A stretch of DNA of 64,000 bases from Microbacterium sp. 3J1 (GCF_001049495.1 NZ_CDWI01000011.1:1-64000); one strand, 5' to 3'. Positions 8,961 through 18,520 are shown, counted from the stretch's first letter. Program-made: numbers and translations. Notes: a model not told the origin generated them from the letters alone.

Positions 8961-10124
8961 ATGGTCGCGCTGATCCCCACGGATGCCGATGATGCGGCGT
9001 CTCTGAGCGATGCGCTCGTGCGGGCGCTCGACGACGGCCCGGCCCTGGGTTTCGGGATGCTCGGCGAGGCCCCCGAGAGCGTGCCCCGCGGTACCGCAGT
9101 GGTCATCGCGACGTCGGGGTCGAGCGGGATACCGAAACGGGTGGCATTGAGTGCGGAAGCGCTGCGCGCGAGCGCCGAGGCCACTGCTGCGCGCATCGGC
9201 AGCGGCCGCTGGCTCCTGGCGCTTCCCGCAGGGTACGTGGCGGGGCTCCAGGTGCTGGTCCGTTCGATCGTCGCCGGAACGCGGCCCGTCCCGCTCGAGG
9301 GGCGGTTCTCTCCCGAGTCCTTCGCCGACGCCACCCTCTCGATGCTGAGGCCCGCACGCCGGTCCTCCGGTGGGATCCCCGAGCTGTACACCTCCCTCGT
9401 CCCGGCGCAGCTCGCGACGCTGCTCGACGCCGCGGACGATCGTCCCGTGCTCGCCGCGCTGCAGGCGTACCGGGCCATCCTCGTCGGCGGCCAGGCGCTG
9501 CCGCAGCCGGTTCGCGAACGCGCGGACGACCTCGGGGTGCGGCTGGTCCGTACGTACGGCTCGACCGAGACGAGCGGCGGATGCGTGTACGACGGCCTCC
9601 CGCTGGACACGGTCGGGGTGCGCACGGTCGATGGCGAGCTGCGGATAGCCGGGCCGATGCTCGCAGACGGGTACCTCGGGGACGGCGAGCTGACGGCGCG
9701 CACGTTCTCGCACGACGAGCACGGCATCCGGTGGTATCACACGGGCGATCTCGGGCTTGTCGACGAGGGCGGCGTGGTGCGCGTGCACGGACGAGCCGAC
9801 AACGTGATCGTCTCGGGCGGGATCAACATCTCCCTCGACCGTGTGGAGCGGCTGGTTCAGCGGGTGCCCGGTCTCAGCGGAGCCGTCGTCGTGGGCATCG
9901 AGGACGAGCGCTGGGGAGAGGCGTCGGTGATCGTCGCTCCTCGTGGTGAAGCGTTGCGCCGCAGCGAGTCGGAGCAGCTGGCGCACGCGCGCGACATCGT
10001 GGCGGAGGAGCTCGGCAAGCACGCGAGACCCGTGCGGCTGATCGTGGTCGACGAGCTCGATCGGCTCCCGTCGGGGAAGCCCGATCGAGAAGCGATCCGG
10101 CGGGCGGTCGCCGAGCTGCGCTGA
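8961..10124 (+). CDS. menE: o-succinylbenzoate-CoA ligase
   Basis: The 387-residue adenylate-forming enzyme activates o-succinylbenzoate to its CoA ester, feeding MenB. It has the AMP-binding P-loop TSGSSGIPKRV (about residues 53-63), the GSTETSGG adenine motif, YHTGDLG and the C-terminal hinge/lysine region LPSGKPDR. It is about 100 residues shorter than proteobacterial MenE, as is normal for actinobacteria. It lies 15 bp after menB in the same operon. Confidence 0.92.
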   Translation: MVALIPTDADDAASLSDALVRALDDGPALGFGMLGEAPESVPRGTAVVIATSGSSGIPKRVALSAEALRASAEATAARIGSGRWLLALPAGYVAGLQVLVRSIVAGTRPVPLEGRFSPESFADATLSMLRPARRSSGGIPELYTSLVPAQLATLLDAADDRPVLAALQAYRAILVGGQALPQPVRERADDLGVRLVRTYGSTETSGGCVYDGLPLDTVGVRTVDGELRIAGPMLADGYLGDGELTARTFSHDEHGIRWYHTGDLGLVDEGGVVRVHGRADNVIVSGGINISLDRVERLVQRVPGLSGAVVVGIEDERWGEASVIVAPRGEALRRSESEQLAHARDIVAEELGKHARPVRLIVVDELDRLPSGKPDREAIRRAVAELR

Positions 10125-10163
10125 CCTCGCTCGAGGAGGGCGCGCTCCCTGCCAGACTGGAGC

Positions 10164-10955
10164 ATGGCCACGTACACGCACGGACATCACGAGTCCGTCC
10201 TCCGTTCGCACAGCGTCCGCGACATCTCCAATTCGGCGGCATACCTCCGCCCGTACCTGACATCCGAGACGAGACTCCTCGACGTGGGCGCGGGGCCGGG
10301 AAGCATCACGATGGACTTCGCCGACGTGGTCGCCCACGTCACTGCGACCGAGATCGACGAGGGAGCGCTGTCCCTGTCTCGCGAGGCCGCAGAGTCTCGG
10401 GGGATCGCGAACGTCGACTTCGCGGTGGAGGACGTGCATGCCCTGAGCTTCGCGGACGACAGCTTCGACGTCGTGCACGCCCACCAGGTGCTGCAGCACG
10501 TCGGAGACCCGGTGCAGGCGCTGCGGGAGATGCGCCGCGTCGCTGTCGAGGGCGGGATCGTCGCGGTGCGGGACGCCGACTACGCGGGGTTCATCTGGTT
10601 CCCGGTGCTCCCGGAACTCGATCGGTGGCTCGACCTGTACCGCCGTGCAGCGCGAGCGAACGGCGGCGAGCCCGATGCGGGGCGGCGCCTGCTCGCGTGG
10701 GCGCGGGCTGCCGGCTTCGAGGACGTCACGGCGACGGCATCCAGCTGGTGCTACGCGACGGCCGAGGAGCGGACCTGGTGGGGCGGCATGTGGGCCGACC
10801 GCATCCTCGAGTCCGCCCTGGCGCGGCAGCTCGTCGACGGCGGAATGGCGACGGCTGCAGACCTCCAGGACATCAGCGACGCCTGGAGGCGCTGGGCCGA
10901 CGACGGCGACGGCTGGTTCCTCGTGCCCCATGGCGAGATCATCGCGCGAGCCTGA
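10164..10955 (+). CDS. Class I SAM-dependent methyltransferase
   Basis: A 263-residue methyltransferase with SAM motif I LLDVGAGPGSITMDF (about residues 38-52), the acidic motif II residue in VTATEIDEG, and the post-motif region FDVVHAHQVLQHVGDP. It sits 39 bp after menE. A role in demethylmenaquinone methylation is conceivable from position, but the sequence looks more like a generic UbiE/COQ5-related type-11 methyltransferase than true MenG, so the substrate is left open. Confidence 0.8.
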   Translation: MATYTHGHHESVLRSHSVRDISNSAAYLRPYLTSETRLLDVGAGPGSITMDFADVVAHVTATEIDEGALSLSREAAESRGIANVDFAVEDVHALSFADDSFDVVHAHQVLQHVGDPVQALREMRRVAVEGGIVAVRDADYAGFIWFPVLPELDRWLDLYRRAARANGGEPDAGRRLLAWARAAGFEDVTATASSWCYATAEERTWWGGMWADRILESALARQLVDGGMATAADLQDISDAWRRWADDGDGWFLVPHGEIIARA

Positions 10956-11014
10956 CGGCGGATACATCTGCAGGCGGATGCGAGCGGCTCGCCGAGCCGC
11001 GTAGCGTGGAGCGT

Positions 11015-12178
11015 GTGATCCGCCCGCTCTCCCGCACGGCGCTCGTGCTCGACATCGTCGGGGCGACGCTGCTCTTCCTCATCTTCACTCCGCTCTCGGT
11101 GGTGTTCTACGGGCCGGCGGAGTCCGGCGTCTCGGTCGTCGCGATGGTCGTCGCGAGCCTCCTCATGTTCGGCGGTGTCGCGGTCGGGCGCCTCGCGCCG
11201 GGTCTCGCGCTCGGGGCGGCGTGGGTGGGCGCGGTGGTGCAGATGCTCGCGGGCTTCGCGCCGCTGCCGATAGACGTCGCCATCCTCCTCGTCCTCTACG
11301 CCACCGCGGCCTGGGGATCACGGCCGGTGCTGTGGTGGGGCTTCGGCTCCGCACTGTTCGGAGGCCTGGTCGCCGCGGTCTACATCGTGGTCGTGAACGG
11401 CATCGCCTCGGGCGCCGCGAGCGGCTGGGACCAGCTGACCACGGGCACGCTCCTGCTCGTGCTGTCCATCCTCGCGCTCGGGTTCGCCTGGGTCTGCGGT
11501 CTGCTGTGGCGTGTGGTCCTTCGCGGGCGCAGCACCCGCGCCGCGCAGCTGCAGGCCGAGTCGCTCGCCGCCGAGGAGCAGGAGCGCGTCAGGATCGCGC
11601 GGGACATGCACGACATCGTCGCGCACTCCCTCGCGGTCGTCATCGCCCAGGCGGACGGAGCGCGGTACGCGGCTGCGGCCGAGCCCGAGATGGCCACCGA
11701 GGCTCTCGGCACGATCGCGCAGACCGCCAGAGGCGCACTGAGCGACGTGCGGCTGCTGCTCACGCAGCTGCGTCATCGTCAGGGCGACGGGCCGCAGCCG
11801 ACCCTCGCTGACCTCGAGGCGCTGTTCGCGCAGGTGCGTCAGGCCGGGATCGAGCCCCGCATCACCGTCGATCCGACCCCACCGGGAGAGCCCCCGGGAG
11901 CCATCCAGCTCGCCGTGTACCGGATCCTGCAGGAGGCGCTGACGAACGCGATCCGACACGGCGACGGCGCGGTCGACGTGCACCTGGCGTGGTTGCCCGA
12001 ACGGGTCGATCTGCAGGTGCGCAACACCATCGGCGCTCAGCACGGGCCGGGCGGCGGCGGTCACGGCGTCATCGGGATGCGCGAGAGGGCTCAGCTCGTC
12101 GGGGGCAGCCTCCAGGCGGAGCGCCAGGGCGCGCAGTTCGTCGTCCGCGCATCGCTGCCGATCGGGGGAGTCGAATGA
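11015..12178 (+). CDS. DesK/LiaS-type sensor histidine kinase
   Basis: A 387-residue kinase: five or six membrane helices (residues about 8-160), a HisKA_3 dimerisation helix with RIARDMHDIVAHSLAVV where His199 is the phospho-acceptor, and an HATPase_c domain (YRILQEALTNAIRHG, then GHGVIGMRERAQLVGG). The GTG at 11015 is chosen because a TAGCGT box ends 7 nt upstream and it precedes the first membrane helix; longer frames reach back only into the previous gene. Its stop overlaps the response-regulator start (ATGA). Confidence 0.9.
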   Translation: MIRPLSRTALVLDIVGATLLFLIFTPLSVVFYGPAESGVSVVAMVVASLLMFGGVAVGRLAPGLALGAAWVGAVVQMLAGFAPLPIDVAILLVLYATAAWGSRPVLWWGFGSALFGGLVAAVYIVVVNGIASGAASGWDQLTTGTLLLVLSILALGFAWVCGLLWRVVLRGRSTRAAQLQAESLAAEEQERVRIARDMHDIVAHSLAVVIAQADGARYAAAAEPEMATEALGTIAQTARGALSDVRLLLTQLRHRQGDGPQPTLADLEALFAQVRQAGIEPRITVDPTPPGEPPGAIQLAVYRILQEALTNAIRHGDGAVDVHLAWLPERVDLQVRNTIGAQHGPGGGGHGVIGMRERAQLVGGSLQAERQGAQFVVRASLPIGGVE

Positions 12179-12810
12179 TCAGGGTCGTGCTCGTCGACGA
12201 TCAGGCGCTGTTCCGCGCCGGCATCCGCATGCTGGTGGCCTCGCAGCCCGACCTCGATGTCGTCGGCGAAGCCGGCGACGGACGGGAGGCGATCGACCTC
12301 ATCAGGTCGACGAGGCCGGACGTCGTGCTCATGGACATCCGGATGCCGGTCATGGACGGCCTCACCGCGACCGCGGAGATCCTCGCGCAGCCGGATCCGC
12401 CACGGATCGTCATGCTGACGACCTTCGACCTCGACGAGGCGGCCGCCCGCGCGATCCGTCAGGGTGCGAGCGGATTCCTGCTCAAGGACGCCGACCCCGA
12501 ATTCCTGCTCGCGGCGATCCGTACCGTGCACGCGGGATCGAGCGTGATCGCCGCCTCCGCGACGCGCGAGCTGTTCCAGCACTTCGCCGAGGCGCCGAAG
12601 CCGGTCCCGGCCCGGTTCGCGGCGCTCACCGACCGGGAGCGGGAGATCTTCGCCCTCGCGGCGCGCGGACTGTCGAACTCCGAGATCGCGGCACGGGAGT
12701 ACCTCAGCGAGGCGACGGTGAAGACGCACATCAGTCGCATCCTCACGAAGCTCACCCTGCGCGACCGCGTGCAGCTCGTGGTCTTCGCGTTCGAGCACGG
12801 CCTCGCCTGA
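12175..12810 (+). CDS. NarL/LuxR-family response regulator
   Basis: A 211-residue regulator with a receiver domain (Asp8/Asp9 acidic pocket, phospho-acceptor Asp54 in VVLMDIRMP, and the conserved Thr and Lys in TTFD and LLKD) and a C-terminal LuxR helix-turn-helix (LTDREREIFALAARGLSNSE to TVKTHISRIL). It is translationally coupled to the kinase. The ABC transporter immediately downstream is the likely regulated target, as in antibiotic-sensing modules. Confidence 0.92.
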   Translation: MIRVVLVDDQALFRAGIRMLVASQPDLDVVGEAGDGREAIDLIRSTRPDVVLMDIRMPVMDGLTATAEILAQPDPPRIVMLTTFDLDEAAARAIRQGASGFLLKDADPEFLLAAIRTVHAGSSVIAASATRELFQHFAEAPKPVPARFAALTDREREIFALAARGLSNSEIAAREYLSEATVKTHISRILTKLTLRDRVQLVVFAFEHGLA

Positions 12811-12922
12811 GCATCCCCTTCTCTGCCTCCACACGCGCCGGCGACGGATCATCCTTGCGATGTACACGGATGCGTCGCCAGGCCGACGCGGCGCGAGGGG
12901 CGCCGGAAATAGCGTCGAAGGC

Positions 12923-13684
12923 ATGGAGATCACGACCACCGACCTCGGCCTCGCGGCCCGCGTCCAGCACCTCAAGAAGACCTACGGCGCCGGTGAGAGC
13001 ACCGTCCACGCGCTCGACGACGTGAGCGTCGGCATCCGTCGCGGGCAGTTCACGGCGATCATGGGGCCGTCCGGATCCGGCAAGTCCACGCTCATGCACA
13101 TCATGGCCGGGCTCGACACCCCCTCTCAGGGTCGCGCCTGGATCGGCGACACGGAGATCACCGGTCTGGGGGATCTCGATCTCACGCTCCTGCGCCGCCG
13201 CCGTGTGGGCTTCATCTTCCAGGCGTTCAACCTCGTGCCCACGCTCACGGCGCTGGGGAACATCATGCTGCCGTTCGAGCTCGACGGGCGGCGACCGAGC
13301 GCGCTCGAGAAGGCGCGCATCGACGGGCTGATCGACACGCTGGGCCTCGGCGCCCGCCTCCAGCACCGCCCGCACCAGCTGTCCGGCGGACAGCAGCAGC
13401 GGGTCGCGATCGCGCGCGCTCTCGCCACGGCCCCCGATCTCGTGTTCGCCGATGAGCCGACGGGCAACCTCGACTCCCGCACGGGCCGGGAAGTGCTGCA
13501 GCTGCTCGCAACGGCAAGCCGTGAACACGGACAGTCCATCGCCATGGTCACGCACGACGCGATCGCCGCCAGCCATGCCGACCGCGTGCTCTTCCTCGGC
13601 GACGGCCGCATCGTCGCCGACCACCCGCGGCAGACCGCCGAGGAGATCTCGGCCTACATGCTGGCCGCCGAGGTGACGGCGTGA
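12923..13684 (+). CDS. ABC transporter ATP-binding protein, MacB/LolD type
   Basis: A 253-residue ATPase with Walker A GPSGSGKS (48-55), Q-loop [12 protein letters not shown], signature [15 protein letters not shown], Walker [13 protein letters not shown] and H-loop MVTHD. The SRTGREVL extension and the FtsX-type partner identify the MacB/LolD class that drives mechanotransmission or peptide export. ATG 12923 follows a TAGCGT box by 7 nt, and so is read as a leaderless start rather than an in-frame start 63 nt upstream. The stop overlaps the permease start (GTGA). Confidence 0.92.
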   Translation: MEITTTDLGLAARVQHLKKTYGAGESTVHALDDVSVGIRRGQFTAIMGPSGSGKSTLMHIMAGLDTPSQGRAWIGDTEITGLGDLDLTLLRRRRVGFIFQAFNLVPTLTALGNIMLPFELDGRRPSALEKARIDGLIDTLGLGARLQHRPHQLSGGQQQRVAIARALATAPDLVFADEPTGNLDSRTGREVLQLLATASREHGQSIAMVTHDAIAASHADRVLFLGDGRIVADHPRQTAEEISAYMLAAEVTA

Positions 13685-15153
13685 GTGCCATGGCGCAGTC
13701 CGTCACACGCACGGTCGTGCCGCAGACCGCGGCGACGAGTTCGCGCCTCGCCTGGCTGCGCGACCGGGGCATGGGCGCCAGCATCCTGGTCGCGGCGCTG
13801 TCGGCCGCATTCGGGGTCGTCCTCGTCGAGACCACCGCCTACCTCGGGGCCGTCCTGCAGGCCGATCCGTTCATCGGCGACAGCGAGACCCTCGCCTTCA
13901 TCGTCGGGCTGCTGTCCGTGCTGCTGACCGCGGTCGCCATGTACGTGGCGGCGATCGTCACCGCCAACACGTTCTCGACGATCATCGCGGGCCGTACCCG
14001 GCAGATCGCGCTGCTGCGACTCATCGGCGCTACCGCTCGCGCCCAGCGGGCCGAGGTCGGTCGGCAGGGCTTCGTGGTCGGCGTCATCGGCGCCGCGATC
14101 GGTGCGCTCGTAGGGCTGGGGCTCTCCGCCATCGGGGTGCAGATCGGAGCGACCCTCATCGACAACCAGCCGACCGGCTTCTCGCTCGCGCAGCCGATGA
14201 TCGCGCTGCCGGCGATCGGGGTGGCGCTGACCACCTGGGTCGCCGCGTGGGCGGGCTCACGCCGGGTGCTCTCGGTCACGCCGCTGCAGGCGATAGGCGG
14301 ATCCGTCGAGCGCACGCATGACGAGGTCTCGCAGACCGGTCGTCATGTCGGCGCATGGATCCTCCTCGTCTCCGGTTCGCTGCTCCTGGCCGCCGGCGTC
14401 GCGCTCGGCCTCGTGCACCCGCTCGGGGTCGTGGTCGCCTTCTTCGGAGGGCTGCTGTCCTTCACCGGGCTCGCGCTCGGATCGGTGCTGTTCATGCCGC
14501 CGGTGCTGCGGCTGGTGGGGCGCATGTTCGGGTCGAGCGCGACCGCTCGACTGGCCGCGGAGAACGCGCTGCGATATCCCGAGCGGTCGTCCCGCATGGC
14601 CATCGGCGTCGTGATGGGGGTCACTCTGGTGACGATGTTCGCCGTCGCGCTCGAGTCGGTGAAGCAGATGCTCATCGGGCAGCAGGGAGGCGATGTGCCC
14701 GCCCAGTTCTTCACACCGTTCGACGCGTTCGCCGGGGTGATGATGGTGCTCGTGGCGGTGTCGGCGGTGATCGCCGCGGTCGGGCTGGTCAATCTCCTGA
14801 CGATCGGGGTCGTCCAGCGTCGCCGAGAGCTCGGGCTGCTGCGTTCCATCGGGCTGTCGAACGGCCAGGTCCGCAGGATGGTCCTGCTGGAGGCCACGCA
14901 CATCACGGTCGCGGCGACCCTGACCGGACTCGTGCTGGGCATCGTGTACGGATGGATCGCCGCGCAGTCGCTGCTGGGCTCGACGCCGACCCTGCCCGAC
15001 TTCGAACCCGCGGGACTCGTCGCCCCGCACGTCCCGTGGCTGCCGGTCGTTATCATCGTCGCTGCGACCGCTGTGCTGACGCTCGTCGCCGCCGCGACTC
15101 CGACCCGGCTGGCGACCAGGGTCGCTCCCGTCGAGGCTCTCGCGGCGGACTGA
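13681..15153 (+). CDS. FtsX-like ABC permease
   Basis: A 490-residue permease with two FtsX modules: a membrane helix near residues 27-50, helices around 80-175, a second set starting near 215 and the C-terminal FtsX core at about 355-485 with RRRELGLLRSIGLSNGQVRRMVLLEA. It lacks the large external domain of MacB, so it resembles BceB-like or LolE-like reduced permeases of Actinobacteria. With the preceding sensor system it is probably a cell-envelope stress or antimicrobial-peptide response module. Start GTG 13681 overlaps the ATPase stop. Confidence 0.88.
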   Translation: MSAMAQSVTRTVVPQTAATSSRLAWLRDRGMGASILVAALSAAFGVVLVETTAYLGAVLQADPFIGDSETLAFIVGLLSVLLTAVAMYVAAIVTANTFSTIIAGRTRQIALLRLIGATARAQRAEVGRQGFVVGVIGAAIGALVGLGLSAIGVQIGATLIDNQPTGFSLAQPMIALPAIGVALTTWVAAWAGSRRVLSVTPLQAIGGSVERTHDEVSQTGRHVGAWILLVSGSLLLAAGVALGLVHPLGVVVAFFGGLLSFTGLALGSVLFMPPVLRLVGRMFGSSATARLAAENALRYPERSSRMAIGVVMGVTLVTMFAVALESVKQMLIGQQGGDVPAQFFTPFDAFAGVMMVLVAVSAVIAAVGLVNLLTIGVVQRRRELGLLRSIGLSNGQVRRMVLLEATHITVAATLTGLVLGIVYGWIAAQSLLGSTPTLPDFEPAGLVAPHVPWLPVVIIVAATAVLTLVAAATPTRLATRVAPVEALAAD

Positions 15154-15164
15154 CCGGAGATGAG

Positions 15165-15203
15165 CGGATGCCCCGTCGACACATGCTGTCGACGGGGCAT
15201 CCG
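15165..15203 (+). terminator. Hairpin terminator after FtsX-like permease
   Basis: A 16-bp perfect stem beginning CGGATGCCCCGTCGAC with a 7-nt loop lies 12 bp after the permease stop and just upstream of the next promoter. Confidence 0.75.
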
Positions 15204-15231
15204 CGCGCCGCCTCCGTCATAGGCTGGGGGG

Positions 15232-15888
15232 ATGCCGTCTCCGTTCGACCAGTCCACGTATCAGGTGCGCTTCGATTGGGGCGTCGACGGGCTCGCGCGT
15301 CTCGCGCGCGCCGACGTCGTCGTGGTCGTCGACGTCCTGCGGTTCTCCTCGACGGTCGCCGATGCGATCTCCGCCGGGGCCACGATCCGGCTCGTCGACG
15401 CCGCCGAGTGGTCGCGCAACGGTGCCGCGATCGTCGCGGCGGCCGGTGGCGTCCCCGTGCTCGTGGGGGGTCTGCGCAACGCGTCGGCGGTGGCTCGGGC
15501 GGTCGCGACCATCCAGGAACGCCGCCAGGCCCGCACCTCCGTCGCCGTCATCGCGGCGGGTGAGGCGGATGCGTCCGGTGTGCTGCGCTTCGCCGTCGAG
15601 GACCAGCTGGGCGCGGGCGCGATCATCGCCGCTCTCACCGACCTCGGCATCGACCACACGGCGCCTGACGCCGCCGTCGCGGCAGAGGGCTTCCGGGCGC
15701 TGCGGCGGGCGCTGCGCCACATGGTCAGCGCGAGCGGTTCGGCACGGGAGCTTGCGGACGGCGTCGCGGCGACCGAGCGCATGGCCGAGGCCGGGGTCGT
15801 GCCGACCACGGTCGCCGATGCGGCGGAGCTCGATGCAGTGGAGGTCGTTCCGACCCTCCGCGAGGGACGGTTCGTCGCCTTCGAGTGA
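15232..15888 (+). CDS. 2-phosphosulfolactate phosphatase (ComB) family protein
   Basis: A 218-residue protein matching the ComB fold: VVVVDVLRFSSTVADAISAGA near residues 30-50 carries the conserved Asp-Val-Leu-Arg motif, followed by VLVGGLRNASAV and VIAAGE. ComB dephosphorylates 2-phosphosulfolactate in coenzyme M synthesis in archaea; actinobacteria lack that pathway, so the true substrate here is uncertain. A TAGGCT box ends 6 nt before ATG 15232, so the mRNA is probably leaderless. It stands alone. Confidence 0.78.
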   Translation: MPSPFDQSTYQVRFDWGVDGLARLARADVVVVVDVLRFSSTVADAISAGATIRLVDAAEWSRNGAAIVAAAGGVPVLVGGLRNASAVARAVATIQERRQARTSVAVIAAGEADASGVLRFAVEDQLGAGAIIAALTDLGIDHTAPDAAVAAEGFRALRRALRHMVSASGSARELADGVAATERMAEAGVVPTTVADAAELDAVEVVPTLREGRFVAFE

Positions 15889-15957
15889 CGCCTCCGCGGT
15901 CGGGGACAGGCCGAGCACGGGCCGGGCGATCCGCGGTTCGCGACGTAGGGTCGTGGC

Positions 15958-16473
15958 ATGAGGTACCTCCCCGCTCTCGTGCTCGACGCCGTGCTCGTCC
16001 TCGTGTTCGCCGTGATCGGGCGCGCCTCGCACGACGAGGATCCGCTCGGCTTCCTTCTGACGGCGTGGCCGTTCCTCGTGGCCCTGCTGGTCGGTCATCT
16101 CGTCGCCGCTCTGCTGCCTGCGAGGCCGCGTCGGCCCTGGTCGCCGGCGTGGGGCGCGGTGGTATGGCTGGTCACCGTCGTCGGCGGGCTGCTGCTGCGG
16201 GTGGCGTCGGGGGCCACGGCGCAGGTGCCGTTCATCGTCGTCGCGACGCTCGTTCTGGGGCTGTTCCTGATCGGGTGGAGGCTGGCCGCCGCCGTCGTCC
16301 GTCGGCGCGGCGCGCGTGAACGGGGCGAGCCCTCGCCGGACGAGAGTGCCGCCGAGCCCGCAGACCACAGCACCGGTGACACCGTGGACGACGCCCTGGA
16401 CGACGTCGAGAACGACTCCGCGCGGCGGGATCCGTCGCGGGAGGAAGACGTAGACGAACGGCCGAGGGGCTGA
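15958..16473 (+). CDS. DUF3054 membrane protein
   Basis: A 171-residue protein with four membrane helices in the first 115 residues (LVLDAVLVLVFAVIGRASH, PFLVALLVGHLVAAL, AVVWLVTVVGGLLLR, PFIVVATLVLGLFLIGWRLA), a pattern typical of the actinobacterial family DUF3054, and an acidic cytoplasmic tail of about 50 residues. No function is known. TAGGGT (15946-15951) ends 6 nt before ATG 15958, giving a leaderless start. It converges with the SprT-like gene with no bases between. Confidence 0.78.
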   Translation: MRYLPALVLDAVLVLVFAVIGRASHDEDPLGFLLTAWPFLVALLVGHLVAALLPARPRRPWSPAWGAVVWLVTVVGGLLLRVASGATAQVPFIVVATLVLGLFLIGWRLAAAVVRRRGARERGEPSPDESAAEPADHSTGDTVDDALDDVENDSARRDPSREEDVDERPRG

Positions 16474-16962
16474 TCAGCGCGACATCTGTGCGGCCAGACG
16501 CGTGTCTGCCGTGATCTCCCGCCGGGTCCAGGAGAAGACGTAGCGCGCGTCGTACGTGCGGGAGCAGCGGGCGCACGACGTCGCTCTGGACGGCCGGCGG
16601 TGCCGATACGAGACGTGCCCCGACGGGCACCGGCCCACCCAGGGGGCGAGTTCGACAGCGGTCTCACCGTGATGCGTCGTTCCGCCCACGTAGCCGAGGT
16701 CGCGGGCCACGCGCTTCCATTCCGGGCCGTGCGCAGCGGTGTGTCCGGCCAGCGCGTGCGCGACCTCGTGCAGCAGCACCTGATGGATGTCGTCGTCCTC
16801 GAAACGGGCGGCGAGGTAACGCGACACCGTGATGCGCTTCTTGGAGTAGTCGCACTGCCCGGCGCGACGCTTCGCGTGATCGAATCCGAACGACCAGCTG
16901 TCGTCGAGATGCAGTGCGATCAGTGCCTCGCCCCAGACCCGCACCCGGTTGAGTTCCGCCAT
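16474..16962 (-). CDS. SprT-like zinc metallopeptidase domain protein
   Basis: A 162-residue SprT-like protein. The zincin motif LLHEVAHALAGH gives His65, Glu66 and His69 plus a downstream His, and the C-terminal part contains a rubredoxin-like zinc ribbon (CPSGH and CARC). SprT/Spartan proteins in eukaryotes cleave DNA-protein crosslinks; bacterial short forms are less well understood. TAGCCT (complement of 16969-16974) ends 6 nt before the start codon. Confidence 0.85.
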   Translation of the reverse strand: MAELNRVRVWGEALIALHLDDSWSFGFDHAKRRAGQCDYSKKRITVSRYLAARFEDDDIHQVLLHEVAHALAGHTAAHGPEWKRVARDLGYVGGTTHHGETAVELAPWVGRCPSGHVSYRHRRPSRATSCARCSRTYDARYVFSWTRREITADTRLAAQMSR

Positions 16963-17008
16963 GCGATCAGGCTAAGCCATGCGTCCGACATCGGGCCGCA
17001 TGCCGATG

Positions 17009-17536
17009 TCAGCCGGCGAGCAGCTCAGACGAGCGACGTCGCTCGGCGGCCTCGATCGCGAGCAGCGCGGTCTCGAGCTCGCTGTCCTGGGCGCCCGCCT
17101 CGCGGCGCAGGAACAGCGACTGCTTGAAGCTCTCGCGTGCGGTCTCGTAGTCGCCCGCCTCATAGGCGTTCTTGCCGTGATGCTGATGCGCGAAGGCCGC
17201 GATCGACACCCAGCGCTGTCCCTCCGCCTCGGCGGCGCACGTGGCGAGCTCCTGCTCGGCGGCCGCGTGCGCTCCGCGATACTGCAGGATCGTCGCGTGC
17301 AGCACGCGGGCGCGCAGCACGTCCTTGCGGGTTCCCGCCATGCGGGCCTGCCGAACCGCCTCGTCCGCGAGCACCAGAGCCTCGTCCAGGCGGCCGAGCA
17401 CCTTCAGCAGCCAGACCCGCTCGAGCATGGCGGGCAGACTGCGCTGGCTCTCGATCTCCTCCAGTCGTGCCGCGCATTCATCGAGATCGACCAGTTCTCG
17501 AAGACTCTCCTGGTCGTATCCTCGGATGAAACTCAT
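17009..17536 (-). CDS. Tetratricopeptide-repeat protein
   Basis: A 175-residue cytoplasmic protein made of TPR-like helix pairs, for example LPAMLERVWLLKVLGRLDEALVLADEAV and HHGKNAYEAGDYETARESFKQSLFLR. The start MSFIRGYDQE at 17536 is preferred over a 22-codon longer form because a GGAAGGAGAG ribosome site sits directly upstream. A scaffold or protein-interaction role is expected; partners cannot be named. It is flanked by the SprT-like and spermidine-synthase-like genes on the same strand. Confidence 0.75.
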   Translation of the reverse strand: MSFIRGYDQESLRELVDLDECAARLEEIESQRSLPAMLERVWLLKVLGRLDEALVLADEAVRQARMAGTRKDVLRARVLHATILQYRGAHAAAEQELATCAAEAEGQRWVSIAAFAHQHHGKNAYEAGDYETARESFKQSLFLRREAGAQDSELETALLAIEAAERRRSSELLAG

Positions 17537-17659
17537 TGCTCTCCTTCCGCAGCATCCCCTCGTCCAGTCTGCCTCCGATGGCGGCGCGCATCGAGGCGGC
17601 ACGCCCCGAGCCCCCGCATCCGATCGCCAGGAATCCGTGCAGCGCGTGCATCGACCCGA

Positions 17660-18520
17660 TCAGCGGAGGAACAGGGAGGCGTCCGGTCGAGGCGACGCGA
17701 CCGCGTCGGCATCCGTGACGACCCTGGCCCCCTGGACGAAGGCTGTCACCTCGGCGCCCTGCGCGATCTTCGCCGGATGCGGTCCTGCGGCGAGCACCCG
17801 CGGCAGCCACTCCGTCGGAAGAGGGGCGACGGATGCCGCGATGACGAGGTTGCCGAACCGGCGCCCCTTGAGCACCTGGGTGTCGGCCAGGACGCCGATC
17901 TCGGGCAGCACCTCGCTGATCGTCGCGACCTGCCGTCGGGCGAACGCCAGGCCGGGACCGTCGGCCACGTTGACGAGCAGCACGCCGCCAGAAGCGAGCA
18001 GCTCGGCGAGCTCGCGGTAGAACTCGAGGCTGGTCAGATGCGCGGGCGTCTGCGCGCCGGAGTAGACATCGGACACGACGAGATCGCAGCTGCCGACGAG
18101 CGCCGGCGGCAGTCGACGGACGCCCTCACGGGCATCGCCGATGCGCACACGGATGGCCGCATTGCGGGGGAGCGGCAGATGCTCGCGCACGAGAGCGACG
18201 AGCGGCGCTTCGAGCTCGATCACCTGCTGGCGGGACCCCGGTCTCGTCGCTTCGATGTATCGGGGGACCGTGAGCGCGCCCGCCCCGAGGTGGACCGCGG
18301 TGAGGGGGCCGTCGGGCAGCTGATCGATCACTGCTCCCATGCGCACGATGTACTCGAAGTGCAGGTGGGTCGGGTCATCGAGGTCGACGTGCGACTGCGG
18401 GGTGTCGTCGACGACGAGCTCGAAGCCGCTCGTGAACTCGGACGGGCCGATCCGGGCGATGCCGCCATGGTCGAGTCTCGCCTGCGGAAGCTCGGCGTCT
18501 CGAGATCGCGTGCGGCCCAT
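17660..18520 (-). CDS. Spermidine synthase-like methyltransferase-fold protein
   Basis: A 286-residue soluble protein of the spermidine/spermine synthase superfamily: TAVHLGAGALTVPRYIEATRP (glycine-rich nucleotide loop), VIELEAPLVALV (ribose-binding acidic residue), RIGDAREGVRRLP and DLVVSDVYSG. It lacks the MFS membrane half found in longer actinobacterial homologues. Critical aminopropyl-acceptor residues are not obvious, so true polyamine synthesis is unproven. A TAGTCT box ends 7 nt before ATG 18520. Confidence 0.75.
   Translation of the reverse strand: MGRTRSRDAELPQARLDHGGIARIGPSEFTSGFELVVDDTPQSHVDLDDPTHLHFEYIVRMGAVIDQLPDGPLTAVHLGAGALTVPRYIEATRPGSRQQVIELEAPLVALVREHLPLPRNAAIRVRIGDAREGVRRLPPALVGSCDLVVSDVYSGAQTPAHLTSLEFYRELAELLASGGVLLVNVADGPGLAFARRQVATISEVLPEIGVLADTQVLKGRRFGNLVIAASVAPLPTEWLPRVLAAGPHPAKIAQGAEVTAFVQGARVVTDADAVASPRPDASLFLR

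Noticed and set aside
8052..10967. Minus-strand open frame of about 970 codons across menB, menE and the methyltransferase
   Set aside because: It spans three well-supported plus-strand genes, is Arg/His-rich and has no recognisable domain.
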